A stretch of DNA of 64,000 nt from the NCBI GenBank assembly GCA_019633425.1, contig WSUB01000035.1:1-64000 (forward strand), in the 5' to 3' direction. Below the pieces are notes generated by a model. The model was not told the origin of the DNA and did not search any database. It worked only from the letters and a program-made list of their open reading frames with translations. Source of the stretch: Tulasnella sp. 424 (lineage: Eukaryota; Basidiomycota; Agaricomycetes; Cantharellales; Tulasnellaceae). Both the position numbers and the translations under genes were made by a program. Positions 33,148 through 44,785 of the stretch are shown piece after piece. The stretch's first letter is position 1, and every line of letters starts with the position of its first letter.

Positions 33148-34968
33148 ATGCCAGCTGAATTTTCAGACTTGCCTCTGGACCTTCTCCCAGCGATATTTCA
33201 ACATATACAGCGTCCAAGCGATTTTACCACGGTCGCTCGTGTCAGCAAAGCTTTTCACTCGTTCTCCGTGCCTTTCCTATACTCGGAAATCAGAGTGTAC
33301 CAATGGCATATCGAATGGAAGGACAAGGTGCGAGTTTAGGACTGACTCTAGAGCAAAGCAAGCGCAATCGCTCAGAGATTATTCATGTTTCCCAATAGAT
33401 TGTGAAGCTCTTTGACACGTTATCAAGTCATCCAGAGCTAGCACAGTACGTGAAGACGCTCGGTATGAGCCTAGGTTTGCGCAAGGTATCGAGCCATTGA
33501 CTTACGAGGCATCATTACTCCAGTGCTGCGCGAATTTCCAAGGCAAACCTACGGGACGGCGGCGGCTACCAATTTGGAAACAGCAGTGCTTAGCGCGTTG
33601 CCAAACCTCAAATCTCTCAGGTCTCTCTCTTGGACCCGCGATGGAACACTTACATCACCTTACCTCGAGAGGATCTCTGAACACTGTCAGCAGCTTCAAA
33701 CTCTAGAGGTGAACGGGCATTCCGCAAACTATTACGACCCTCGGTTACTCCTCAATTTCAAGCACTTGGAGAATTTGACGGTTATAATGCCGGATAGAGC
33801 TTTTGTCGATTGCTTCGAGGAGTGGATTCGGCAGAATGGGGCTGGGCTAAGAACGTTGAGCCTGTTCAGCAAGGTCAGTTCAGCACAAGCCCATCCAACC
33901 ATCCGTCTGACTGAGACGTGAAGTTGTTTGTCATATAGCAGTCCCCTCTCCTCAACGATGCGACCATGGAACACCTCGCTTCACTTGCTCCGCATCTCAA
34001 ACACCTCCACCTGTTGGGCAACCCTCGGGTCACCCATAGGGGAGTGGCTTCGATTAGCTCAAGTTGCGTTGAATTGGAAGCATTATATATTGAAGGAACG
34101 GAATTCGTAAGTTCTGCTATCTGAGGGTTCAGAACGTCTATTTCTGCTCACTTTCATTGAGCAGGACATGCAAGCTCTTTCCACCCTAGTCTCTTCTTCA
34201 CCATTCCCAGCTTTAACTTCCCTCTCCCTCACGCTGCCCACCTCATCCTCTCCGATAACTTTCTTCGACGGCGTCTACTCCGTCTTCCGCACCTCCCCTC
34301 TCACCGAGTTCACGATCTGGCGCGCAGGCGGAGACGTCAGCAATTTGAAATCGAGCATTATACCCATCGACTTCATTCGCTCGTTTTTGTTGGTTCACGG
34401 AGAACGATTACAAAAGTTCGCTGTGCAGAGACTGGAAACTACTATGGAGGTTATCGAGGAAGTCACGAAGCGGTGCCCGAAGCTGGAGAAGTTCTTCATA
34501 GTACTTGGACCGTGCGATATGGTGGGAGGGATCTCATCATCTGTCCAGAAGAAAAGTGCTTCGCTGACGAAACCCCTTCCTTTAGGACGACCTCGCATCC
34601 CACCTGCGCCGCCTAACACACCTTCACACTGTTCACATCTCATACACCTTCACCAACCGAAATCCCATCGTAGCAGTACCTCCTTCATCTTCAGTCGCAC
34701 ACGAATCCCACAGCAGCGTTCGCTTCGTCAAGCAGTGCCCACCTTCGCTTCGGATAATCGGGTTTATGACAAGAGTTTACGAGGTCAGGCTTCCTGCATC
34801 AGTTGAAAGGTGAATCAACCGACTGATCATGCCGCTTACTCGCAGGTTCGTCGTAAGTGGATCTTGCTCAACAAAGATCCAGTGGAATGGAAGGATGAGC
34901 CAGTGGTGACGTTGGAGAGGTACAGCGGACAGGCCATTCCCGAGGCGTTTTTGGTCATGAAGGCGTGA
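33148..34968 (+). CDS. F-box protein with leucine-rich repeats
   Basis: Seven exons: 33148-33327, 33399-33462, 33524-33873, 33939-34106, 34165-34521, 34586-34783, 34846-34968; 479 residues. The F-box is at the N-terminus (FSDLPLDLLPAIFQHIQRPS...ARVSKAFHSFSVPFLY). LRR-type segments follow (LPNLKSLRSLSWTRDG; HLKHLHLLGNPRVTHRGVAS; FPALTSLSLTLPTSS; CPKLEKFFIVLG). It is unlike the tandem F-box family at 20-28 kb in sequence and intron pattern, so it is a separate lineage. The product probably selects substrates for an SCF ligase. Ends VTLERYSGQAIPEAFLVMKA. Confidence 0.85.
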
Positions 34969-34978
34969 GAGGGTAAAT

Positions 34979-36290
34979 CGATGGAATATAATGACAATAA
35001 GTCCTTCAATATAGCTTCAGTGTTGGGGTATTTTGGAACCAACATCTGGCGGCGTGACGCCCCGTTCAATCCTTCGAATCACCCCCAAAAAATGAACTTT
35101 GCTCAACGCGAGGAATAAAAATAAGTATCGTTTCGGATCAGGTGCCGCAGCCCGAAGAAACTGCTTTGTTTTCGGTGGGAACGCTCAGGACTGGCGAAGC
35201 AGCTGCCACCACCGTCTGAGTCTTGGCGGAGAGGTTATGATTGAGGTATCGACTTCGGATTGTTGTGAGACCTCTGCGAGTGTTTTTCTGCCGTTTGCTA
35301 TTCTGATGTGATGGTTAACTTATTACGCGTATGGGTTGGAAAAACATGATGCACTCCGCACTTTATGGAATCGACGTGCCTCCCATCGAAAGAAAGACAG
35401 CGTGATAGTCAGGTTTCAGATGAATAGAGCAAGAGAGATGTTACATAAAGGAGAACGACAGCTGCAAACATACAGATGCCGACTCGAACCGAACAAGTTT
35501 ATCTACCCAACGTCCAGCTCCACTCCTAAAATCGACATCCGTTCAAACCCAAAAATAGCGCCATTAGAAGTAATAACAAGGAAGAGTTTTTGCGATTCAC
35601 AATATTGAGTCTCTCATACAGTGGGAAACATTCTGCCTGGGGCTATGCGATCTATGTGATAGCAAGGAGCCCACCTTCCTGGGGATTCTGGCGAAACACC
35701 GGGTGCCGACAGACCAGCTCGAATTCCAAGAGTTCTTGTGGCTTTGTGAGAGTCTTTCATTTCATTCAGCGTCACTGTCGAACTGTGTCGACTCAGTGGA
35801 AGAAGCCGCAACGAAGGGCACCCCGACGCCAGTGAACGCCGAACTTCGTGGGTTCTGGAATGGTGCAAATAATTGGTCCGTCCAGTCTCTGTCCCAGATC
35901 TCAGCTCTAGAAAATTGACCCTTAAGGTTGAAGACTCACAGATATGCCTTCGTTTCTGCCTCAGTCATAACAAGTAACATGTCAGGTGTCCGGACAAGAG
36001 GCTTTCCGGTCATGCGCCAACGGCTAGAGCCGTCGTGTTCAAACGCTGGAGACTTTGATAAAATCCATCAGATATTACGCTAGGATGTGAGAATCAGCGC
36101 CGTCTGCTCCACTGAGTAAACAAGTAAACGGGAGAAGGTGATTTTACCAAGGCTGCCGCTTTCTTGTTTAATCCCCGACATTTCTCTATCCTTCAAGCCG
36201 CTTTCTTTCTGAAACATGGGGTCACTGACGCTGGGCACGGAAAATGGTTCTTCGCGACGTAACTGCTCTGGAATGATCATGTCCTCTCAA
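34979..36290. repeat. Segmental duplication, copy 1
   Basis: Aligns with 37803-39260 in direct orientation: GGAATATAATGACAAT at the start, TTTCGGATCAGGTGCCGCAG, AACATGATGCACTCCGCACT, and GAATGATCATG/GAATGGTCATG at the end. On the minus strand the far end reads MIIPEQLRREEPFSVPSVSD, matching copy 2. Some exon-like pieces exist (TDQLFAPFQNP) but an in-frame TGA near 36073 and inconsistent phases make a working gene unlikely. Confidence 0.7.
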
Positions 36291-37300
36291 GGTATAGGAA
36301 AGGCGTGTAGACGTGAAGAGACCGTGCGTTATGAAAAGGGGGATGTCGCAAAGAGCGTTCCCTTATAAATAACCTCCCCAGCGCGGTGATGAATGCCAAA
36401 CAAGGGATCAAGATAGCCAACTCTGCGGCACACATTCGTTTTCCTGGAATAGGCATTTGAGAGCAAATCTGAGCGAGAGCAATAGGCCCGCAGGGCGAGG
36501 GTCGAGAGTTTGTTCTTGGATGCGATCGAGGTCTCCAGAACCTGAACAAGCGCGCTGTCTTGGATCGGAAGATCTTGAGAACGTGCGGGGAAATGTGTGA
36601 TGGATCGGAGGTCCGTTTGAGCAAGACAACGTGGAAACAACGTCAGTCGAGCGAGGGGTGATGGTCGGCCTGTGCGGCGTTATGCCGCCTTTCAAGCTGA
36701 CCAAGCACAGGAAATGGCTGCGATTGGTCAACGCACCAGTTCCCACGTCCATCGCAATTGCGGCATCATCACTGGCAGAGAAATCCACATAGACTGCTTC
36801 AAAGACAAGCCTCGTCAAATTCTGCATTTTGGATTTGATGCTCGCTTGCAGGGCACCGTGCCAAGGCGTTGCATCGAATTTGCAAGCAGACTAGGAGGGA
36901 CTCATGGTTCCAATTTCTTGGAGCACCCCTTTGAGCTGCTCGACGCGCGTCGAGCAGAAAATGCGAACATGTTTGGAGTGATGATCGTCTACCAACTTCG
37001 CCAGCGCGCCGAGTAGGGCCCGTATTTCTTGTCAAATCAGTCCTGGAAAGACTGGGAATTCTGTACGGCCACGGCATTCAATGCCATTCAACGCAGGAGA
37101 CCTAGGACTTTCAAATGCCTTCATCGACAACGATGCCGACGACACCAATGCGTCACTCGGGAGTTTGAACGCTCTCCGAGTCCGCTCACACAGTGACGGT
37201 GAACTAACGTTGTGCGAGGCAACGAGGGTGGAACCCTTATGGCAGCTTACCCTCTGGTGCGCCACCCGAGGCCTCCAGTTAGTCAGCACCTCCTCCGATC
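36291..37300 (-). pseudogene. Degenerate protein-coding relic
   Basis: On the minus strand an open reading (FKLPSDALVSSASLSMKAF ... TEFPVFPGLI) runs into TGA and stays open in the same frame (QEIRALLGALAKLVDDHHSK), then another frame reads QNLTRLVFEAVYVDFSASDD. The pattern suggests a decayed gene, perhaps of F-box/LRR type, but the assignment is weak. Confidence 0.35.
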
Positions 37301-37448
37301 GGAAGTGTTTCTAGAGGAGGTTGCTCAATAGAATCAGCTTGGCCAGTACCCGTGTCAATGACCTTCATCTCCACCCGGTCAGTACAAATTCCCATAATCT
37401 CCTAAGCTTGTTGGTATTTCTAACCCGGTGTTTTAAAAATCGTGTTAC

Positions 37449-37717
37449 AGCTGTTTACAAAACTCGAGGGACACCGTCTCGCACACACACAGCTTTCTCA
37501 CAGGTCCGGTCCAGATATGAAAGCCCGTCGCACGCCTCAATCTCCCATTCACAGTCCGAAATGATGACGACACGTCCACAATCCACCTGCCCCCATGTCG
37601 GTGACCGACATGACCGTGTGATGGCGAAGTGGAGCGGGCAGGGGCAGAGACCGTGTACCCACCGTGAGACACGTGTGTGAGTGCGCGAGAGAGTCTCTCG
37701 AGTTTTGCAAAAAGCTA
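37449..37717. mobile_element. MITE-like element, copy 2
   Basis: Left end AGCTGTTTACAAAACTCGAG and right end complement AGCTTTTTGCAAAACTCGAG are inverted copies, continuing for roughly 45 bp with mismatches (CTCGCACACAC against CTCGCGCACTCACACAC). About 269 bp, no coding capacity. The middle resembles 3394-3615. Target duplication not clear. Confidence 0.65.
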
Positions 37718-37802
37718 GCCTCAGGCGTGTCGTATGGGGGCAAGGGTCGGTTCGGTTGTACGCGCGTGGGAACCAAGCAAGCTGGTGTTGGGTCGAACAA
37801 TC

Positions 37803-39260
37803 GAATGGAATATAATGACAATGAGTCCTTGATTATAGCTTCAGTGTTGGGGCATTTTGGAACCAAAAGCTGGCGCCGTGGAGCCCCTTGCAATCCTCCG
37901 AGGAATAAAAAATAGGTATCGTTTCGGACCAGGTGCCGCAGCCCCGAAGAAATTCGATGGGAACGCCGCTCAGGACTGGCGAAGCAGCTGCCACCACAGT
38001 TCGAGTCTTGGCGCAGAGGTTATGACTGAGATATCGACTTCGGATTATTGTGAGACCTTTGCGAGTTTTTCCTGCCGTTTGGTGTTCTAATGGTTGATGA
38101 TTAATTCATTACGTGTATGAGTTAGAAAAACATGATGCACTCCGCACTTTATGGAATCAGCGTGCCTCCCATTGAAAGAAAGACAGCGTGATAGTCAGGT
38201 TTCAGATGAATAGAGCAAGAGAAGGGACGCTACATAAAGGAGAACGACAGGTACAAACATACAGATGCCGACTCGAACCGAACAAAGTTTATCTACCCAC
38301 GTCCAGCTCCAACCCAAAAGTCGACATCCGTTCAAACCCCAAATGGCACCATTAAAAGTAACAACAAGCAAGAGATTTTTCGATCCACGAGATTAGGTCT
38401 CTCATACAGAGGGAAACATTCTGCCCGGGGCTACGCGATCTAAGTGATAGCAAGGAACCCACCTTACTGGGGAATTCTGGCGAAGCACCGGGTGCCAACA
38501 GACCAGCTCGAATTCGAGGAGTTCTTTCGGCCCTGTGAGAGCCTTTTATTTCACTCGGCATAACTGTCAGATTGTGTTGAATCGGTGGAAAGAGGCTGCA
38601 ACGAAGGGTTCTCCGACGAGCTCCGAAGTTCCTGGGTTTTGGAATGGTGCGAATAGTTGATCCATCCGGTCCCTGTCTCAGAGTTTAGCCCTTGAAGATT
38701 GAACTTTGACTTGGGAACTCACAGATATGCCTTCATTTCGACCTTTGTCATGGTTCGCATTGAGTCATTCGATGGAGCGGTTCGAACAAGAGGCCTTCCG
38801 GTCATGCGCCAACGACCATAACCATCGTGTTCAAAAGCCGGGGATCTTGATAAAATCCACTTTATGTTGCGCTTGGACACGGGATTCAGTGACCTGCGTC
38901 CCCAGTGAGCAGGGATGCTTGCCCCCGTGCGGCATACCTGGGCAGCCACCCTCTTATTCGTCCCTCGACATTCCTCAATCCTCCATGGCTGATACACTTG
39001 GATTGAGGTGCATATTTGCTGAGCTTTTAGCGACTGCAGTGCTCCCTGTTGCAATGCTCCACTAGGGACGATGGTCGAGAGGTTTGACGTGCGGTCAGTC
39101 GCGCGATTCTGGACAATCGCAGATACAGCGGAGATAATACTCACGCAATGAACCATATCATATCTTTTACGCCGGTTTCCCTTTGAAACACGGGATCGCT
39201 GATGCCAGGAACCGAAAAGGGTTGCTCACGACGGAACTGTTCTGGAATGGTCATGCTTGT
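37803..39260. repeat. Segmental duplication, copy 2, with a possible small gene on the minus strand
   Basis: Counterpart of 34979-36290. Minus-strand pieces: MTIPEQFRREQPFSVPGISD from 39254, a second segment NIKWILSRSPAFEHDGYGRW to KVEMKAYL (about 38870-38720), and after a GTGAGT intron MDQLFAPFQNPGTSELVGEP. Unlike copy 1 the second segment has no stop, but I could not join segment 1 to it in phase. Family unknown. Confidence 0.5.
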
Positions 39261-41259
39261 GCAAGAAGGACAGGAAATATGTATGCAGGTGGCGAGACCG
39301 GGTGATATTGAAAGGAAAAGGTAGGGGTATGAAGTAAAGAGAAACGTTCCTCCTTTGCAACACCCTTGTAATAAATGCCCGACCCAACGCTGCCAACCCC
39401 CGGTGCATTTTCTGTATTTCTCGCGCGAATGACGCTGCATTCACAATACATAAGCTAGAAGACTTGTAATCCATGCTTTGAGATGGGAGATGCATCTCGA
39501 AGGTCGGGTTCCTCGAAGTCCCAGTCTCGGGGCCTCGCGATCCTTACAGCTTGCTGATTGTTCAAGTTAAGGTCGCCGGGTGCCAATCAGCAACCCAAAG
39601 GACCCCTATCACTATCAATGATCGACGATAATGTTTCACACTGACCTTAACCCGAATATTATATGCTAAAGGTATTTCCCGTGGAATAATACCTATTTTG
39701 CGCACGGCCATTACTCAGCACGATATGTCTCGGCAATGGCGACCCGATGTTGGCTGGAGGTTTGTAAGGCGAGGTAGTAGCACATCGGAGAGGAAGTTGC
39801 AGACTTTTTTTCCTTGGTTTCATACGAAGAGCGCCATCTGCGGAGCGGTCCGTTCCGGGATAAGAATGAGTTTAATGAGTGATATGCCCTTTTGGGAGAA
39901 TACTCGGACTTGGGGTGCATTGCATATACCTTGGTCAGTGGCGGGGGTCCTGATTGGGTGGACGACATCGAATTCGCGAGCTATGTTCTAGAATCTTAGA
40001 GATCCCGACGGAGTGGGTACGGCCTGGTTAAACATCTCAGGAAGTCAAATCGCAAACTCTCTTGTCCAACTCAAATCCATTGCATCGGACACGTATGCCT
40101 GACTTCAACTTCATTTCGAATAGCCAAAGGCAGCTCTCATTAGGAAACTGATAGCCATCTTTCTGAAAGGAGACAGATACAGACCCTGATGTCCACATTT
40201 AAGCCGCGCACCGGAGATCATCCCCCTATTTCACTCGCATTTTGCAGGCGCCTATCCCTTTAGACTCGCCCCTCCCCACCCCGCATCCGCTTCTCCGCCC
40301 AATCAGATCTGTCGTCTCTTCCGCTTCAATATCTCAAGGTCGCGGCTCCAGCAACTCGACGTTCAAAACAGACCCCTCACCTCCGGCCTTTCCCAGCCAA
40401 CCACACCCCCGCAGTCCCACCTGAAGCCACCGAAAGCAATCCTGGGTGGCCTGGTTGCCGTTTCCTGCCTTCGAACGTTTTGCACAACACACCCAGGAGA
40501 GCGATTTCCACTCAGCCGCTCGAGGATTTGGGAGAACCCCTTTTTGCTCCCTGTCAGGATCAACCGCACGAGCGTCAAAAATTATGCTCAGCTATTTAGT
40601 AAACCAGGCAGCTTTCCGGACAGCTAGCCACAGCCCTCAATGCGAACCTCCAGCCTTTTGTTTTTGTGGTTTGAGACAGGGGTGCGGCATTTGGACTGGA
40701 GATAGCAGACAGCAAAGGAATGGTAACATTACATAACATTGAGGAACAAGCTGGGGAACGAGCCTAACCTTCATGTATTCGCGGTGGAGTACATTTTCTA
40801 ATACATATTCACACCTCGCTTCGTCAAGCAAAAAGTCCTATCTCTCGGGATGATCCAGCTCTGCACTGACGAGGTGGTATGCCCACAAGATCAACCGAAC
40901 TTAGCTCACTATCCTTCATCGGTGGAGCAATCACAGATAATTTTTTGCTCAAGAGGGGCCCGATTACTTAGAATAGAATGTCGAGCTGGGCCGACGTTGG
41001 GGTAACAGCGGAGCCCGAATTCCAGACGCGGTTAGCCTAACCATGGCCCCACAACGATGTCCGTTCTCGGATGTCCAGAACATGGCTTCAACGTTGAAGC
41101 ATTTCAGAAGCTATCTTTGGGTGTCATTGGACTACCCGCAATTCCCCGACTGTTCGATATTTCTTGAGCTTTCGGAGCAAAATATGCACACAGGGAATGA
41201 AAGTCAGGATCTATTGAATGAACGACTGACGAAAAAGAAAAAATCCCAAGGAAGAAAGA
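39261..41259. other. Two kilobases without a supported gene
   Basis: Short open frames on both strands (longest near 39698-39991) lack splice structure, known motifs or a second copy. I see nothing else. Confidence 0.5.
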
Positions 41260-41758
41260 TCAATCGCTTTCGACTTTGAGTTCTCCGGTCTTGAACTGCC
41301 GAGCCCACTGGAACCAATCGCAAGTTGGACATTAGCGATATTCCAGGGCACCCAATGAAACAAGCCTCTTACTCTCATAGACGGTATAGGCTTCACAGGC
41401 GCGTTATGCCTCCACTGGAAAGGATGAGAACCATCCGAATAAGCACGAGCCTCATCTTCCGTTAGGTCCTGTTCCGCGTACCTCCTTCTCGGCGCTGTAT
41501 TGCCACACAACATAGGTCACCACGGCAGCTCCAGCGGTACATATCGCAGTATTAGCGACCCAGTTCGTAGGGCGTGTCCACCAGCCACCTAATAGCCAAG
41601 TGCTTGCTCGTCAGCGTTGTCCCACGCAAACCGGACTGGCTGCTGCTACCTGATGGTGTCCAGACTTCTTTTGGGTAAGGATAACGTGCTCCGCCGCCCT
41701 ATCATTCTCCCTATCAGCTCTGCCCTGCACACAAAGCGACAATGAAGGTACATACCAT
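41260..41758 (-). CDS. Small single-span mitochondrial-type membrane protein, possible complex I accessory subunit
   Basis: Exons 41758-41756, 41698-41650, 41588-41482, 41414-41373, 41307-41260; 82 residues. The first exon is just the ATG, directly followed by GTATGT; the rest reads GGARYPYPKEVWTPSGGWW, one membrane span (NTAICTAGAAVVTYVVWQYS), then EKEWRHNAPVKPIPSMRW and ARQFKTGELKVESD. The pattern of Pro/Trp-rich N-terminus, one span and PIPSMRW resembles small fungal respiratory complex I accessory subunits; that is memory of family shape, not a search. Divergent from PEX3 with 228 bp between start codons. Confidence 0.6.
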
Positions 41759-41986
41759 TACTGTGTTTCTTTCGATTGGTCGTTTGTGTGGAAATGTCGG
41801 TCTACACTCAAACAGAACTTTGTACCTATTTGCGGCTCCAAACTCGGCGGCGATCGTTCGTTCTCCACGCCTCAAACGAACCGTTCCGGCTACTCACCCT
41901 TACCGACCACAGGTTCACCTGCCACCGCTCACTTTTTTCCACAATCCCCCTCGGTCTTCGACAGACCAGGCTGAACGAACAAAACC
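41759..41986. promoter_or_regulatory. 228-bp divergent promoter, small membrane protein and PEX3
   Basis: Start codons at 41758 (-) and 41987 (+) face outward. The pair joins mitochondrial and peroxisomal membrane functions; shared control is possible but only inferred. Confidence 0.5.
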
Positions 41987-44208
41987 ATGTTCAGTTCAGT
42001 GAAAAAGTACTTTTCCGACCGCAAACGGACTATCCTTTCGGCAACAGCATTTATCGGCGGAACGTACCTCGCTGGCCATTATGCGCTGAGAAGATTGGAA
42101 GAGATGAGAGAGAAGTTGGTGGAGGATAAAACGGCCAAAGAAAAGTAAGTAGATCAATTCTACACTTCTCTTAACTTGGGGTATTTGTGAAAAGATCCAC
42201 ATGGTTCATTTACTGATGATATGGGCGCGTGTTCACAGTTTACGCAATCGATTCATTCGAAACCAAGAAGACTGCATCTTCACCAGTCAAGCGCTCGTTC
42301 CAGCATTTGGAAATCAGATCTTAGAACAACTCGACGTTGAGGCTCTTACTTTAGATATCCAATATTACGGGAAGCCACGTCCCGCACCACCACCTGCACC
42401 ATCAACCCCTCCACCTCATCCACGAGCGCTTTCACCCGAAAGCTCCGTTCCCGCTGCGTCACCGATTTCCGGTCAAGACCGCCACAACGATCTCCTCGCC
42501 TCGTCGATTCAAGATCACACTCGAGACGCCACATCCGAATCGTGGGTGAAGGAGTTTTCCGCTTCCCAAATCGGTGTGCCTCCGGAAGACCTGCCGTTAC
42601 CGCCTCCCCGTCCACACGAGCTGTCCCCACCGAGAAGCGCCAGCGTCAGTCCGGCTCCTCAACCGCTCGTAATCGTCCCCAATGAGTTGGGGTTATCGGA
42701 GAGTGCGAGCGAGGCAGGAGATCTTATGGTGAGCTTCGGTTACGGAATTCTTTTTGTGGGGGGTTACCCGGCGCTGAACTCTGATTACTAGACATCGTCG
42801 GTGTACACCGAGTCGAGTATTAGCCCTGAAGGCCAATCTATCGTCAACGTCCTCGAGCCCAGTTCCATGCTAACTCTTCAACGTACGGGCCCTTCGGTAG
42901 ACGCGTCAGGTGTCTCGGTTCCCTCAGTCCCGACGAAGACCAAAGCCGAGTTATGGAAAGAAGTTCGAGTAATGAGTACGATGATATCCACATTTATCAT
43001 TTTACTTCCGCTGACCATTTCCGCTTTTCTTTTGCTCCCGCACAGCTTTCACTCGCACACTCACCATCCTCTACACGCTCACTCTCCTTACTCTCCAAAC
43101 GCACATCCAACTCAATCTACTCGCATCATTCAAGTATATACAATCCGTATACGAAATGGAAGCGGAACAAAAGGAACGCGAACGTCAGGAAGGATGGTGG
43201 GGGAGCATCAAGTCGCCCATGGATAGGCTGCTAGGCTCTGCAAACGCTTCGGCGTCGTCGTTGCTTTCACGCCAAGACTGGGATGAGATGCAGGCTAGAG
43301 TGGTCAAAGTGACCGAGCTATCGGAACGAAAGTACCTGACGATAAGCTGGTGGTTGTTGAATATTGGATGGAAGGATGTCAAGGATAAGGTCGAGACGGC
43401 TGTCGCCGAGGTGTTTAGCCGGTGCGTAGTTTACTCACTACACCAATTGAACGACCCTCCTGACAACCCATGCGCTGTATTTTGTAGAGTGCCTCTCAAA
43501 TCCGAGTTGACATTAGAGGATCTGCGCCAGCGGATCAACGAAGTCAGGATGAAAGTCGAGCACGCCGCCCAAACTCACAAAGACGGCGGTGGCGACGAAC
43601 TGACGGAATCGGAACAAGAAAAGCTCCAAGGCGTATCACCTCAATCCGGAGCTCCGTTGGCCGCCTCAACCACTCGACGGACCGAATGGGAATCTGTGCT
43701 CATACCATTGACAAATGCATCCGAACAACAAGCTTTGCTCGCAGGCGGCCTACCTCCCGACCAAGTTCTCTCTAACTTGGGAGACATCGCTTTCCGGACG
43801 TTGATGGACGACACGAGACAACTCCTCAATGGAGAGGACTTTGGAGTGGTGTTCGCTAAAGCGATGGATTGGGGAGTGGATTGGTTCTTGGAGCGGGTGC
43901 AAAGGGAGATGTTTGAAAGCGGGCCCGAGGAACAAAGGGAAGGTGAAGAGAAGGAAGTGAAGAAGGTCAAGTTGGCTGCAATGCTGCCTGGTGTGGCGAG
44001 GTTGAGTCATACTTTGGTGAACTCGATGCCAAATGAACTCATAGAGGTGCGCTTCTCTTCACGCTAATTGCTCTGAATGGGATAAGCAACTGACTCTGAT
44101 GTGAATTACCCACAGGGAATGGGACAATTGCCTGAAATGTCGGCGTTTTCAGCGATCATCTTTGCGAGCTACGAAGAAAGACTTCGACCTCAGGACGAGA
44201 TGCAATAG
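41987..44208 (+). CDS. PEX3: Peroxisomal biogenesis factor 3 (peroxin-3)
   Basis: Exons 41987-42144, 42239-42728, 42792-42975, 43046-43421, 43488-44046, 44116-44208; 619 residues. N-terminus MFSSVKKYFSDRKRTILSAT with positive charges, then a membrane segment (AFIGGTYLAGHYAL): the signal anchor that targets PEX3 to the peroxisome. The hallmark NLRNRFIRNQEDCIFT follows. A Pro/Ser-rich insert (about residues 95-205) separates it from the conserved core (VMTFTRTLTILYTLTLLTL; WLLNIGWKDVKDKV; LLNGEDFGVVFAKAMDWG). PEX3 docks PEX19 and inserts peroxisomal membrane proteins. Length is above the usual ~450 because of the insert and of an acidic loop near EEQREGEEKEVKKV. Confidence 0.92.
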
Positions 44209-44785
44209 AATCACACATACGAACTTTAATCTGTACGCGCTTTCGGACTTCATTCTTTTTTTCTGTATACACGTGGGATGCGATTCGGTGGTCTATCTGC
44301 GTGGCGGTTCGACTGGTGGTTTGGGTGTGGCGGGGGAACCTAAAGAAGGCATGTCCGCCTTGAATATGGTTTTGGGGCCGCCTTCTCTCCTTGACTCAAC
44401 TCACCACAGCCGGCCCACGGACGTGACAAGCTCTGAGAACCTAGTTCGATAGTCTCCTGCTGGATGGTCACCAGAACTAGCGGATGACGTACCGGTTATA
44501 ATAAGCGTCGGAAGTAGCCGGCCGCCGACGGTCGCCGGGACGTCAGTCACTTGTCGGCGTCATGCGCGCGCACCACTCCTGATCTGAACGTTAACCACAC
44601 GGCTCATAGTCCACGTTATAAAGAACAAGGTTTTTCTCTCGCAACTGGTCCCTTTCACGTTGTGTCTGACGACCATCGCTAACAGCAACAAGTCAAAGTC
44701 ATCTGACATCCAGTTGAACCGAGGTGATTCCTCAGAAATCACTTAACCACAGTAGAAAAACCGCCACGACCCAAGAAATAATATA
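44209..44785. other. Intergenic
   Basis: PEX3 3' flank and TANGO2-family promoter. Nothing else recognised. Confidence 0.6.

Noticed and set aside
39698..39991. 97-codon + strand frame and an 85-codon frame opposite
   Set aside because: No motif, no splice context, no second copy; cannot choose between strands.
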